From: Chitinophagales bacterium
GTDB lineage: Bacteria > Bacteroidota > Bacteroidia > Chitinophagales > LD1
Direction of reading: 5' to 3'
Assembly (NCBI GenBank): GCA_016786765.1
Contig: JAEUUZ010000020.1
Span: forward strand, 1 to 49,536
DNA length: 49,536 nucleotides
Shown: positions 40,582-49,536 of the stretch, one piece after another
How the letters are laid out: every line of letters begins with the position of its first letter
How positions within the stretch are numbered: the stretch's first letter is position 1
Made by a program: the position numbers and the translations under genes
The notes under the pieces: generated by a model
Seen by the model: only the letters and a program-made list of their open reading frames with translations
Told to the model about the DNA's origin: nothing
Database searches by the model: none

Positions 40582-41849
40582 CGCACATTTCCGGCTTCGT
40601 CTTTCGATTGCTCTTTCAAACGATCAAAATGTTCTTTTCGATCAGAAATAATGAAAAACTGATAATCATCAAAAATAAAACTTGCTTTAGCCTCGTGGTG
40701 TGGGTCACCGGCATAGGAGTTTAGTAATGTAAGATGACATTTATGTTCCTTTCTATACTTATAGGCAATTCCTTTCAACAGCGTTTCAACGCCAGATTTC
40801 GAACCGGCAATACACAATGGATACAATAGATTGTCGGTGAGTTTTAGTGACGCAATTAATTTGAATATACCCGTTGGATTTTCTAACGTAAACAGAAAGT
40901 AATCGCCCCAATTCATCGCAACACATGCAGCATCAATGTTTCCGGCTGCATCAGGAATCATAAGCACTCTGCTCGTTTTTGAATAACTTTTTATGTTCTC
41001 TACCATGCGTAAAAATTCAGCTTCATTGTGATACATCTGAAACACATAGCTGCCTTTATTTTCAATCAGCTTGGCATACATTTCTTTTAAACGAGGAACA
41101 TCGTTAGTAATATCTACCATTTGCTTTGCAGCCGATTGTTTCCCAAACAAGAAATTGATTTTTGTGTTGGTGCGCATAGGGAACTTCTCGAAATGCTTTT
41201 CATACTTAGTAGAATTCATGGCCAAAGCATCATTAATCGCTTGATTTTCTCTTCCCATAGCTGCATAAGCAAAGTGTACCCCGTAAACATCCACTAGACT
41301 ATGCAATACAGAAAATACAAGTGTGAAAATTTTCTTTCTTCGATAAACTTTCACACCATTTTCAGAACGCTCGCTAATCCGCAACATGTTATAGTAAAAC
41401 CCTTCGTGAACTGAACCATCGATGTCTTTAAAATCATATACATTGGCGTGAATGTATCCCACCAGCCAATAATCTTTCTTTCCGTCAGCATTAGCTTCTT
41501 CTTTGGGCTGAAGCGCAACAACTACAATGGCCTTATCGTTGATAGCGGTAACAGAATTGGGGAAATTATGAAAGTAGCTTTGGAAGGTAAGTTTACCCTC
41601 TCCTTTTTCGTTAATGTGTTTCTCGGGTGCCGAAATCACTTCGCGACATTGCTGATAAAAATATTCCGTATTTTCTTTTAAGCCAAACATGCTCAATATC
41701 TTATCCGCATTCGGCAATTCGTGCATTGGAAACGCTAGAATGATAAGTTCCTTATCAAAACTGTCTTCCGATTCAATTTCGATGGTTTTGTAATCGTAGC
41801 CGGAGGCATTTTTTTGCTCTATATAAAAGTAGTTTCGCTTTTTCATCAT
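40554..41849 (-). CDS. Large protein of unknown function
   Basis: A 431-residue soluble protein with no signal or membrane segment. I do not recognise the family. The N-terminal part (about 1-200) is beta-rich (TIEIESEDSFDKELIILAFPMHELP, AIVVVALQPK). The middle has a conserved-looking stretch VYGVHFAYAAMGRENQAINDALAMNSTKYEKHFEKFP. The C-terminal part (about 250-431) has alternating strands and helices (SRVLMIPDAAGNIDAACVAMNWGDYFLFTLENPTG) that could be a degenerate GNAT fold; that is a guess. A -7 element with a palindrome lies just upstream. Confidence 0.75.
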   Translation of the reverse strand: MMKKRNYFYIEQKNASGYDYKTIEIESEDSFDKELIILAFPMHELPNADKILSMFGLKENTEYFYQQCREVISAPEKHINEKGEGKLTFQSYFHNFPNSVTAINDKAIVVVALQPKEEANADGKKDYWLVGYIHANVYDFKDIDGSVHEGFYYNMLRISERSENGVKVYRRKKIFTLVFSVLHSLVDVYGVHFAYAAMGRENQAINDALAMNSTKYEKHFEKFPMRTNTKINFLFGKQSAAKQMVDITNDVPRLKEMYAKLIENKGSYVFQMYHNEAEFLRMVENIKSYSKTSRVLMIPDAAGNIDAACVAMNWGDYFLFTLENPTGIFKLIASLKLTDNLLYPLCIAGSKSGVETLLKGIAYKYRKEHKCHLTLLNSYAGDPHHEAKASFIFDDYQFFIISDRKEHFDRLKEQSKDEAGNVRYFIDNPIL

Positions 41850-41871
41850 GATTGTAGGGAAAAATTAGGCG

Positions 41872-41891
41872 TTTGTTTATAAACAAATGTA
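41872..41891 (-). promoter_or_regulatory. -7 element overlapped by a 16-bp perfect palindrome
   Basis: Minus-strand TACATTTG (41884-41891) is an exact -7 element about 34 bases before the ATG of the 431-residue gene. TTTGTTTATAAACAAA (41872-41887) is a perfect palindrome covering half of it, placed as a repressor operator would be. The regulator is unknown. Confidence 0.45.
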
Positions 41892-41997
41892 ACAGTTTAT
41901 CTGATTTTTGTCGTAAAATAGATTTTGTTCCGAAAAGCTATTCGCAGAGTGTTGAGTATTTTTGGAAGGGATAATAGCAAATCACCTACATCCAAAA

Positions 41998-42028
41998 TTT
42001 GCTTTGCATTCAATTTTATTTAAATTTG
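41998..42028 (+). promoter_or_regulatory. Promoter of the 69-residue lipoprotein (TTTG-N19-TAAATTTG)
   Basis: TTTG (41998-42001), 19 bp, TAAATTTG (42021-42028): both consensus boxes at the optimal spacing, 28 bases before the ATG. This is the clearest promoter in the window. Confidence 0.75.
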
Positions 42029-42056
42029 CAGTCGAATAAAACATCAAATTACTATT

Positions 42057-42266
42057 ATGAAAAAAATACTTTACACACTTGTTGCTATTGCAGCTATTAC
42101 TTCAGTTTCTTCATGCAAAAAATGCGGATACTGTAAAGATCCAATTTATGGAAACGGAAGTGCCGTTTGTCAAGAAACATCTGTAGTTCCAGGCATTACT
42201 TCATCATATGATGAAGAGAAAGCACAATGTTCTGCTGATGGTGGAACTTGGGTTATTACCAAATAA
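42057..42266 (+). CDS. Small cysteine-containing lipoprotein
   Basis: 69 residues with a lipoprotein signal (LVAIAAITSVSSC, lipobox Cys about 20). A tiny mature domain has five more Cys or Cys pairs (KCGYCKDP, AVCQET, AQCSAD). It is likely disulphide-bonded outside the cytoplasm. I recognise it only as a common type of small Bacteroidota lipoprotein. Strong promoter and terminator make it an independent, probably well-expressed unit. Confidence 0.75.
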   Translation: MKKILYTLVAIAAITSVSSCKKCGYCKDPIYGNGSAVCQETSVVPGITSSYDEEKAQCSADGGTWVITK

Positions 42267-42286
42267 TTGCATTCATTCTATTGGCT

Positions 42287-42327
42287 AAAAGCTGTTTTGC
42301 AAATGCAAGGCAGCTTTTTTATTTTTT
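42287..42327 (+). terminator. Intrinsic terminator of the small lipoprotein
   Basis: The stem AAAAGCTG/CAGCTTTT contains an inner TTGC/GCAA stem and is followed by TTTTTT and ATTTTTT. It begins 20 bp after the stop. Confidence 0.8.
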
Positions 42328-42409
42328 GGGAACAAATTCGTGAAATAGGCATCATATTCCTTTTTTGTAGCCCAAATCATTTTATCTTGTTCTCGATAGC
42401 ATCAGCATT

Positions 42410-43891
42410 ATGGATACAGATTGTTTTTCAAGTTATAGCGCAAACATCATTGGTCGGAACCAAACCTTTATAGCACCAAACGGAGAAGAAAAAAAGCTCG
42501 TTTATGCCGATTGGACAGCCAGCGGAAGAAGTTATCTGCCTATTGAAAAAATACTACAAACCGAATTTCTTCCATTTGTAGCGAATACCCATACCGATAC
42601 CAATACTTCAGGCAGTTGCATGACCTATGCTTATCACAAAGCGCAACATCTCATTAAACAACATGTTAATGCCGGTAAAGATGACATTCTAATTTCTTCT
42701 AACTCGGGCATGACCGGTGTTACCAATAAATTACAACGCATTTTAGGCCTTCGTATTCACGAGAAACATCAAAAACAAATTCAGATAGCGGAGAATGATC
42801 GTCCGATTATTTTCATTACTCATATGGAACATCATTCTAATCATACATCATGGTTAGAATCGATTGGCGATGTAGAAATTATTGCACCTGATAATACCGG
42901 ACTACCTGATTTAGCACATTTTAAAGTCTTATTGGAAAAGTACAAATCGCGCATAACAAAAATTGCTGCGGTTACCTCTTGTTCCAATGTTACGGGGGTA
43001 TTTACGCCTTACCATGCGATGGCGAAACTGATTCATCAGTATAACGGAGTTTGTTTTGTAGATTTTGCGTGTGCAGCACCTTACGTAGACATTAATATGC
43101 ATCCCGAAGACCCGGAGGCTTATTTAGATGCCATTTATTTCTCACCGCATAAATTTTTAGGCGGGCCGGGCTCTTCCGGAATTTTGATTTTTAATAAACG
43201 GCTTTATTCCAATACCATTCCGGATGAACCGGGCGGTGGCACTGTAGATTGGACCAATCCATGGGGGCAACATAAATATATTGATGATATAGAAGCCCGC
43301 GAAGATGGTGGTACTCCGGCTTTTTTGCAAACAATTCGTGTAGCGCTCTGCATTCAACTCAAAGAAGAAATGGGTGTACAAAGAATGCTGGAAAAAGAAG
43401 AAATTTTATTAGACATTGCTTGGACGAAATTATCAAACATCCCCAATCTCCACATTCTTGCTCCACATCAAAAAAAGCGGCTCGCCATCATTTCTTTCTA
43501 TATCGATGATTTACATTATAATTTAGGTGTAAAGTTGCTTAACGATAAATTTGGCATACAAGCACGTGGCGGATGTTCTTGTGCCGGCACATATGGCCAC
43601 TACCTGTTGAATGTGAGCGAAGATATTTCAAAAGATATTACCGATTCCATTAGTAGTGGCGATAACTCTAAAAAACCAGGGTGGATTCGCGTTTCTTTGC
43701 ATCCTACTATGACTGCAGAAGAAGTGAATTATATTTCCGATAGTATTCAAACCTTGGCAGAACAATTCCCCGTTTGGGCCAATGAATACACATTCAATCG
43801 CACAAAAAACGAGGTATTTTACAAAGATAGCAAAGAGGATAAATTCGTTATTGACTATATCAATACATGCTTTTCGCATTCTATGCGCTAA
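42410..43891 (+). CDS. Class V PLP enzyme (cysteine desulfurase-like)
   Basis: A 493-residue fold-type I aminotransferase of class V. The start YADWTASGRSYLPIE is typical. Next come THTDTNTSG, THMEHHSNHTSW, the PLP Asp218 in CFVDFACAAP and the PLP lysine Lys248 in FSPHKFLGGPGSSG. The late GGCSCAG holds cysteines in the desulfurase-like position. It lacks the SufS or NifS context and is longer than IscS, so the product could be a selenocysteine lyase-like or other enzyme. The substrate is unknown. Followed 26 bp later by a methyltransferase gene. Confidence 0.85.
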   Translation: MDTDCFSSYSANIIGRNQTFIAPNGEEKKLVYADWTASGRSYLPIEKILQTEFLPFVANTHTDTNTSGSCMTYAYHKAQHLIKQHVNAGKDDILISSNSGMTGVTNKLQRILGLRIHEKHQKQIQIAENDRPIIFITHMEHHSNHTSWLESIGDVEIIAPDNTGLPDLAHFKVLLEKYKSRITKIAAVTSCSNVTGVFTPYHAMAKLIHQYNGVCFVDFACAAPYVDINMHPEDPEAYLDAIYFSPHKFLGGPGSSGILIFNKRLYSNTIPDEPGGGTVDWTNPWGQHKYIDDIEAREDGGTPAFLQTIRVALCIQLKEEMGVQRMLEKEEILLDIAWTKLSNIPNLHILAPHQKKRLAIISFYIDDLHYNLGVKLLNDKFGIQARGGCSCAGTYGHYLLNVSEDISKDITDSISSGDNSKKPGWIRVSLHPTMTAEEVNYISDSIQTLAEQFPVWANEYTFNRTKNEVFYKDSKEDKFVIDYINTCFSHSMR

Positions 43892-43917
43892 AACCATTTA
43901 CACCTTAACCTTTCAAG

Positions 43918-45102
43918 ATGAATACGCCATTAGTTCAGTTTTTAGAGCACATAGAGCAAACTTGGTCAATGGGTTCATTTATCAAAATTGCATTGGGGAA
44001 TTACTCCGGTTTGGAAAAAGAGCTCAAGAATATTTATGCCAAAAAAATTCTGCTGAAACAAAAGCCTACCCTAAGTTTCACATATAGGTATACAACAAAA
44101 GACATTGTCAAAAACTTTTCTTTTGAAGAGGGGCATTCACTTATTAAAACCTATCTTGAGTCAGGGTTTAAAATAGCTACATTATTTTCTGCTGATGCGG
44201 ATTATATTTTTGAAGAGTTACGCAATACAAAAACACGTATCCGAAAACAAAATGCTACAGCAAAAGCAGATAATACTCTCCATCACGATAGAACTAAAAA
44301 CAGACTGATTGATACAGCCCATAAATCGTATCTCCATGCTCTTGATATCACAGACGAGCATGGAAATGTATATAAAGCTGCACAAGACAAATACAAACAA
44401 ATCAATCACTTTGTTGCATTGTTAAGTCCGCTGATTCAGGAAATGCCCGAACGAAAACCAATTCGTGTTGCCGATATGGGTGCCGGGAAAGGGTATCTTA
44501 CTTTTGCACTATATGATTACCTCGCGAATGTGTTACATAAGGAAGCCGAAGTTAAGGGTATTGAATGGAGAAAAGATTTAGTGGATTTGTGTAATACCAT
44601 CGCAACTAATGCCAGTTTCAAGGGACTCCACTTCGAATCGGGTTCAATTAGCGACTTTGACGGCAGAGGTCAACATATTCTGATAGCGCTTCATGCATGC
44701 GATACAGCCACCGATGATGCCATTTATCAAGGCATTAAAGCCGGAAGTGATATGATTGTTGTTGCCCCATGCTGCCATAAGCAAATCAGAAAGCAAATTG
44801 AAAAAAACAAAACCGAAAACGACCTAAACTTCATGCTAAAACATGGATTATTTTTAGAACGACAAGCGGAAATGATAACAGACGGTATTCGAGCATTAAT
44901 TATGGAATATTATGGGTACAAGATAAAGGTGATTGATTTTATTGCCGATACCCATACACCCAAGAATGTAATGTTGGTAGGATTTAAAGCCAAAACAACA
45001 GAAGCTCGTCAGCATGAAATTTTAAAAGAAATCAAACAAGCTAAACGTTTGTTTGGCATCGATTTCCATTATTTGGAACAAAAACTGGCTTTGGAAGTAT
45101 AG
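43918..45102 (+). CDS. SAM-dependent methyltransferase (METTL25/GSTCD-like)
   Basis: 394 residues. The N-terminal part (about 1-170) is helical and basic (TKTRIRKQNATAKADNTLHHDRTKNRLI). A methyltransferase domain follows with motif I RVADMGAGKGYLTFALYDYL (about 181-200), LIALHACDTATDDAIYQGI, and VVAPCCHKQIRKQIE. The DMGAGKG/HACDTA/PCCHK set marks the methyltransferase family that includes METTL25 and GSTCD. The substrate may be RNA or protein; unknown. The gene ends 10 bp before the convergent dCMP deaminase gene. Confidence 0.83.
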   Translation: MNTPLVQFLEHIEQTWSMGSFIKIALGNYSGLEKELKNIYAKKILLKQKPTLSFTYRYTTKDIVKNFSFEEGHSLIKTYLESGFKIATLFSADADYIFEELRNTKTRIRKQNATAKADNTLHHDRTKNRLIDTAHKSYLHALDITDEHGNVYKAAQDKYKQINHFVALLSPLIQEMPERKPIRVADMGAGKGYLTFALYDYLANVLHKEAEVKGIEWRKDLVDLCNTIATNASFKGLHFESGSISDFDGRGQHILIALHACDTATDDAIYQGIKAGSDMIVVAPCCHKQIRKQIEKNKTENDLNFMLKHGLFLERQAEMITDGIRALIMEYYGYKIKVIDFIADTHTPKNVMLVGFKAKTTEARQHEILKEIKQAKRLFGIDFHYLEQKLALEV

Positions 45103-45112
45103 CCGTAATTAC

Positions 45113-45613
45113 TTATTTCTTCTCGTATTGCTGAACTTCATCGTGGATGTATTCGAGCTTCACTCCTGCCGTAAGAAACATATCTTCCGATTCAGAACCG
45201 ACATGATATTTACGTTGACAAACTACTCTGCGTATTCCGCAGTTAATAATCAACATACAACATACGCGGCAAGGGGTCATTCTACAATAAAGGGTAGCTC
45301 CATCTAAGGAAACACCTCGCTTAGCCGCTTGGCAAATCGCATTTTGTTCGGCATGTACAGTGCGCATACAATGTTCGGTTACGGAACCATCATCATGCAT
45401 TACTTTCTTCATCAAGTGACCTACCTCATCACAATGCGGGAGACCAACAGGTGAACCCACATAGCCGGTGACCAACAATTGATTTTCTTTCGCAATTACG
45501 CAACCGCTTCGTCCTCGTCCGCATGTTGCCCGCTTTGAAATGGCATCCATCACTTCAATAAAGTATTCATCCCAAGAAGGACGTACATATTCGTTATTAC
45601 TTGCTGATGTCAT
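45113..45613 (-). CDS. comEB: dCMP deaminase
   Basis: 166 residues of the cytidine/deoxycytidylate deaminase family. The zinc and catalytic motif is HAEQNAI (His87, Glu89), with PCRVC (Cys115, Cys118). The N-terminal RPSWDEYFIEVMDAISKRATCGRGRSGCVI and NQLLVTGYVGSPVGLPHC fit dCMP deaminase (ComEB-like). It converts dCMP to dUMP for dTMP synthesis. Its start overlaps the end of the P-loop kinase gene by 17 bases, so the two are co-expressed. Confidence 0.9.
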   Translation of the reverse strand: MTSASNNEYVRPSWDEYFIEVMDAISKRATCGRGRSGCVIAKENQLLVTGYVGSPVGLPHCDEVGHLMKKVMHDDGSVTEHCMRTVHAEQNAICQAAKRGVSLDGATLYCRMTPCRVCCMLIINCGIRRVVCQRKYHVGSESEDMFLTAGVKLEYIHDEVQQYEKK

Positions 45614-46154
45614 ACACTGCTTTTTCTATTTGAGAATACAACTCATTAAAGGAGTTATTGTTGTCGAAATTATAATCGGCCAATTGTTGGCATGCCGCTA
45701 AATTCTGTTTGTTGGGATCATCGGAATTCATTTCCCGAGCTTCGTTTTCCAAAAAAGTGGCAAACGAAATTTGATCGGTTTCCGAATTGCGTTTAATAAT
45801 GCGATTGTAGCGTAATTCTGGATTTGCATCCACGGCAAAAAGCCAAAAGTTAGGCTTCTGGCGCAATGCAGTTACCTCTCCCACGGTTCTTATACTTTCA
45901 ATTACAGCATCTTTGCCGGCTTTCTTTGCTTCCTCATAAAGTTGTTCTGCAATATAACTTGGAGAATGATTCGCACGCAATTCGTTAGCCACTAAAACCA
46001 TTGAATCGCGATTGAGTTCTAAACCTCGTTCCTGGATAATTTTGGTCAGATAGCCCCGTACTGAAAAATGGCTGAACCCATGATGCGACTGCAAATAGTC
46101 GACAATAGTTCCTTTTCCTGCACCAATTGTTCCCGTTATTCCTATGACTCGCAC
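45597..46154 (-). CDS. P-loop nucleotide kinase-like protein
   Basis: A 185-residue P-loop protein with Walker A GTIGAGKGT (8-16) and an adenylate/dephospho-CoA-kinase-like fold: HFSVRGYLTKIIQERG, then AVIESIRTVGEVTAL, then FAVDANPELRYNRIIKRN. The R-x-x-x-R lid-like stretch and the fold suggest a (deoxy)nucleoside monophosphate kinase. Overlap with dCMP deaminase supports a role in deoxynucleotide metabolism, but the substrate is inferred only from context. Confidence 0.72.
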   Translation of the reverse strand: MRVIGITGTIGAGKGTIVDYLQSHHGFSHFSVRGYLTKIIQERGLELNRDSMVLVANELRANHSPSYIAEQLYEEAKKAGKDAVIESIRTVGEVTALRQKPNFWLFAVDANPELRYNRIIKRNSETDQISFATFLENEAREMNSDDPNKQNLAACQQLADYNFDNNNSFNELYSQIEKAVYDISK

Positions 46155-46313
46155 AATATATTTTTAGCAATATAAAATGGATTCACGAATAACAAAAATT
46201 TGCCGAGGGAAGACATATCCACCTATGTTACTATCTCTTTAAATGTATAAATGAATTTACTATTGTCACTAATGAGTTTTTTATATTTTCACTATACAAA
46301 CCAAACCTACACG

Positions 46314-48209
46314 ATGAAACATTACTTACTTTTGGCTTCAATTTGTTGCTTATTGCATGTTAGCTCATTTGCACAATGTACATCGAACCGATACACCGAT
46401 ACTATCTACCATCAAGTACAAAAGACCACTCAAATCTTTTATGGTACAGCAGATAATAATTTAGGCATCAGTCAAAATTTATATTTAGATTTCTATGAAC
46501 CTAAGAACGATACGCTTTTGTATCGCCCATTGATTGTATATGCTTTTGGAGGCGCATTTTTGATTGGCGACAAGAATCAACCACCAATTCCTGAATATTG
46601 TGAATATTATGCCAAAGCCGGGTATGCCGTTGCTTCCATCGATTATAGAATTGGATTTAATACCTTAAGTACCGGAAGCTGTGAACGTGCAGTAGTTAGA
46701 GCCATTCAGGATCTTCGTTCCGCTTTGCGATATCTTTGTCAGCGTGCCAATATATACCGCATTGATACAGGAGCCATTTTTCTGACCGGATCGAGTGCAG
46801 GATGTATTGCCGGAATACATTCCGCATATGCAAGAGAGAGTGATTTACCGCAATCTTACCGTGGCATTTTATTGGAACCAAGCGATTTAGGCTGTATTGA
46901 CTGCAGCGGCAATAACGATTTTAATAATCGTGTTCCAAAAACAAGAGGCATTCTGAATCATTGGGGAGCCATCTTAGATACAGCATTAATTACAGGATTG
47001 CCGGAAGATAATGTACCGATGATTTCCATCCATGGTGATGCTGATGTGATTGTGCCGTATAACTCAGGTGCACCATTTGGTTATCCTGTTTTCCCGGTGG
47101 TTTACGGTAGCAATCCGATGCATAAACGATTGAACAGAATTGGCATTAAAAACGAATTAGTAACCATGGCCGGGTATATCCATGAACCTTGGTTATTGAG
47201 TCGAGAAGTATTGGATACCGCATACCGAAGAGAGAAACCATTTATGTATTCAATTTTAAAACCGTTGTCGCAAAAATTTTCCGGTGATACCATACTATGT
47301 TTGAATGAAACGGAAGAATATACATTGTTGTTAAGAGACAGAAGTAAATATTGTTTCTCGCTAAGTAGTGGTGGGAATATCGTATCGCAAAATCAAAATA
47401 AGGTTACTATAAAATGGACGAGTACGGGAACGTTTTATATTTACGGAAGAGAGTTAAGTTTGAATGAAGTAAATGGGGATGAAGTGGTGTATAAAGTTCA
47501 GGTAGTTGCACGACCGAAAGCGAATTTTGGATATAAAGAAAATGTAGTTACAGTTAATTTTACAGATAGTTCTACACACGCAACTACATGGGAATATCGT
47601 TTCGGTGATGGCGCAAAAGCGTTCACTCCTTCACCGGTGCATGGCTATGCTGGTCCCGGAACGTATACTACAACTTTGATTGTGAGTAATAATTATTGTT
47701 TCGATACTACCTCAAAATCATTTTCTGTTGATACTTGTCCAACCGTAAACTTTAGTTATACCATTTCAGGAGATTCGGTATATTTCTTTGGCAATTTATC
47801 AAACGGAGTTTCGTTTGTTTGGAACTTTGGTGACGGAACAAAAGATTCAGTAAATTTAAATCCTATACATGTATACAAGAACTCCCAAAATTTTTTGGTG
47901 GGATTAATCATTACCAATGCGCATGCATGCACCACATCGGGGTCACAAATTATTCCATTTCAAAAAGTAACAGGAATAAAGAATTATGCAGAAAAAGAAC
48001 CCCAAATTATTGTTTCGCCATCTCAAATTTCGATTTTAGATTGTAATGAATGCGCGTATCAATTGTATGATCTTCAAGGAAGGATTATTCTAAAAGGGAT
48101 TGTAGCACAATCATCAGTTATCAACATAGAAGCTTTACAAAAAGGAGCATATGTTCTTCATGTGAACAGAGCGAATTATAGTATATCGAAATTATTTAAT
48201 ATTAAATAA
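46314..48209 (+). CDS. T9SS-secreted alpha/beta-hydrolase (esterase) with PKD domains
   Basis: A 631-residue secreted enzyme. The signal peptide ends VSSFAQ (about 1-21). An esterase/lipase-like alpha/beta-hydrolase domain (about 40-330) has the oxyanion stretch IVYAFGGAFLIGDKN, nucleophile Ser in LTGSSAGCIAG, an acid near HGDADVIVPY, and the catalytic His likely in GYIHEPW. Two PKD-like domains follow (WEYRFGDGAKAF and FVWNFGDGTKDS). A short T9SS-type tail ends YVLHVNRANYSISKLFNIK. Probably a cell-surface ester hydrolase. I chose the ATG at 46314 because the upstream in-frame ATG adds 21 residues before the signal peptide. Confidence 0.85.
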   Translation: MKHYLLLASICCLLHVSSFAQCTSNRYTDTIYHQVQKTTQIFYGTADNNLGISQNLYLDFYEPKNDTLLYRPLIVYAFGGAFLIGDKNQPPIPEYCEYYAKAGYAVASIDYRIGFNTLSTGSCERAVVRAIQDLRSALRYLCQRANIYRIDTGAIFLTGSSAGCIAGIHSAYARESDLPQSYRGILLEPSDLGCIDCSGNNDFNNRVPKTRGILNHWGAILDTALITGLPEDNVPMISIHGDADVIVPYNSGAPFGYPVFPVVYGSNPMHKRLNRIGIKNELVTMAGYIHEPWLLSREVLDTAYRREKPFMYSILKPLSQKFSGDTILCLNETEEYTLLLRDRSKYCFSLSSGGNIVSQNQNKVTIKWTSTGTFYIYGRELSLNEVNGDEVVYKVQVVARPKANFGYKENVVTVNFTDSSTHATTWEYRFGDGAKAFTPSPVHGYAGPGTYTTTLIVSNNYCFDTTSKSFSVDTCPTVNFSYTISGDSVYFFGNLSNGVSFVWNFGDGTKDSVNLNPIHVYKNSQNFLVGLIITNAHACTTSGSQIIPFQKVTGIKNYAEKEPQIIVSPSQISILDCNECAYQLYDLQGRIILKGIVAQSSVINIEALQKGAYVLHVNRANYSISKLFNIK

Positions 48210-48308
48210 TCTGCAAACTTGTCTCAAAACCGACCGATTTATCAACAATCGACCGAATTCTATCAAGTAAACTATACACCCCCTAAAAAAATTAAGAGAT
48301 GAATTTAG

Positions 48309-49536
<1,228 letters not shown>

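Overview
The window is AT-rich DNA from a member of the Bacteroidota, probably Flavobacteriales- or Chitinophagales-like. The evidence is: four long secreted or surface proteins, three with a visible type IX secretion (T9SS) C-terminal tail; a SusC/CirA-style TonB-dependent receptor with an N-terminal carboxypeptidase-regulatory-like domain; a lipoprotein-type Omp85 protein (TamL-like); Bacteroidota-specific families (DUF1599, BT_3928-like DoxX protein); and many exact copies of the Bacteroidota -7 promoter element TAnnTTTG. No phage, IS element, CRISPR array or rRNA was seen.

Layout. 1-884: one intact tRNA-Met(CAT) beside a tandem array of degenerate tRNA-like 3' halves, one unit of which carries a small GIY-YIG nuclease gene. 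881-4440 (minus): ceramidase / CPBP protease / SDR epimerase operon. 4493-9755 (mostly minus): TonB receptor, two GNAT-type acyltransferases, a small secreted protein and an Smr protein. 9784-10251: a lipoprotein. 10307-10454 (minus): a class-II tRNA-like RNA with its own -7 element and terminator. 10580-13376 (plus): Lrp regulator, two LEA14/WHy-type proteins, AlkB-type alkane hydroxylase and a small protein. 13607-19450 (minus): TamL-like protein, FG-GAP T9SS protein and an RsmB-type rRNA methyltransferase. 19478-20713 (plus): TrmH-family methyltransferase and RNase HI. 20708-24939 (minus): six-gene run with DUF1599, DoxX/thioredoxin-like, ABC permease, shikimate kinase, a 65-residue protein and an SRPBCC protein; folP is divergent from it. 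25828-30147: cysQ, two response regulators, OsmC, zinc-ribbon coiled-coil protein and NIF3. 30305-33594 (plus): a 5'-nucleotidase split over two genes, then dnaA with DnaA-box-like sites in its leader. 33861-36828 (minus): PKD/T9SS protein and thymidine kinase. 36940-40581 (plus): a run from an unknown protein through rhomboid protease, threonine aldolase and methyltransferase to a PAP2 phosphatase. 40554-46154: mixed-strand metabolic genes (class V PLP enzyme, methyltransferase, dCMP deaminase, P-loop kinase). 46314-49536 (plus): a T9SS esterase with PKD domains, then a Gly-X-Thr collagen-like surface protein that runs off the window.

Most of the window is housekeeping or cell-envelope content. 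Two parts stand out. The first is the GIY-YIG/tRNA-like array at 1-884: the short spacers look like internal deletions of the nuclease gene, and the nuclease stop codon falls in the tRNA-like D-loop. The second is the class-II tRNA-like RNA at 10307-10454, which has intact helices, a variable region of about 78 nt, anticodon position GTC, and its own transcription signals. All functional statements rest on motif recognition by eye; no database search was run.
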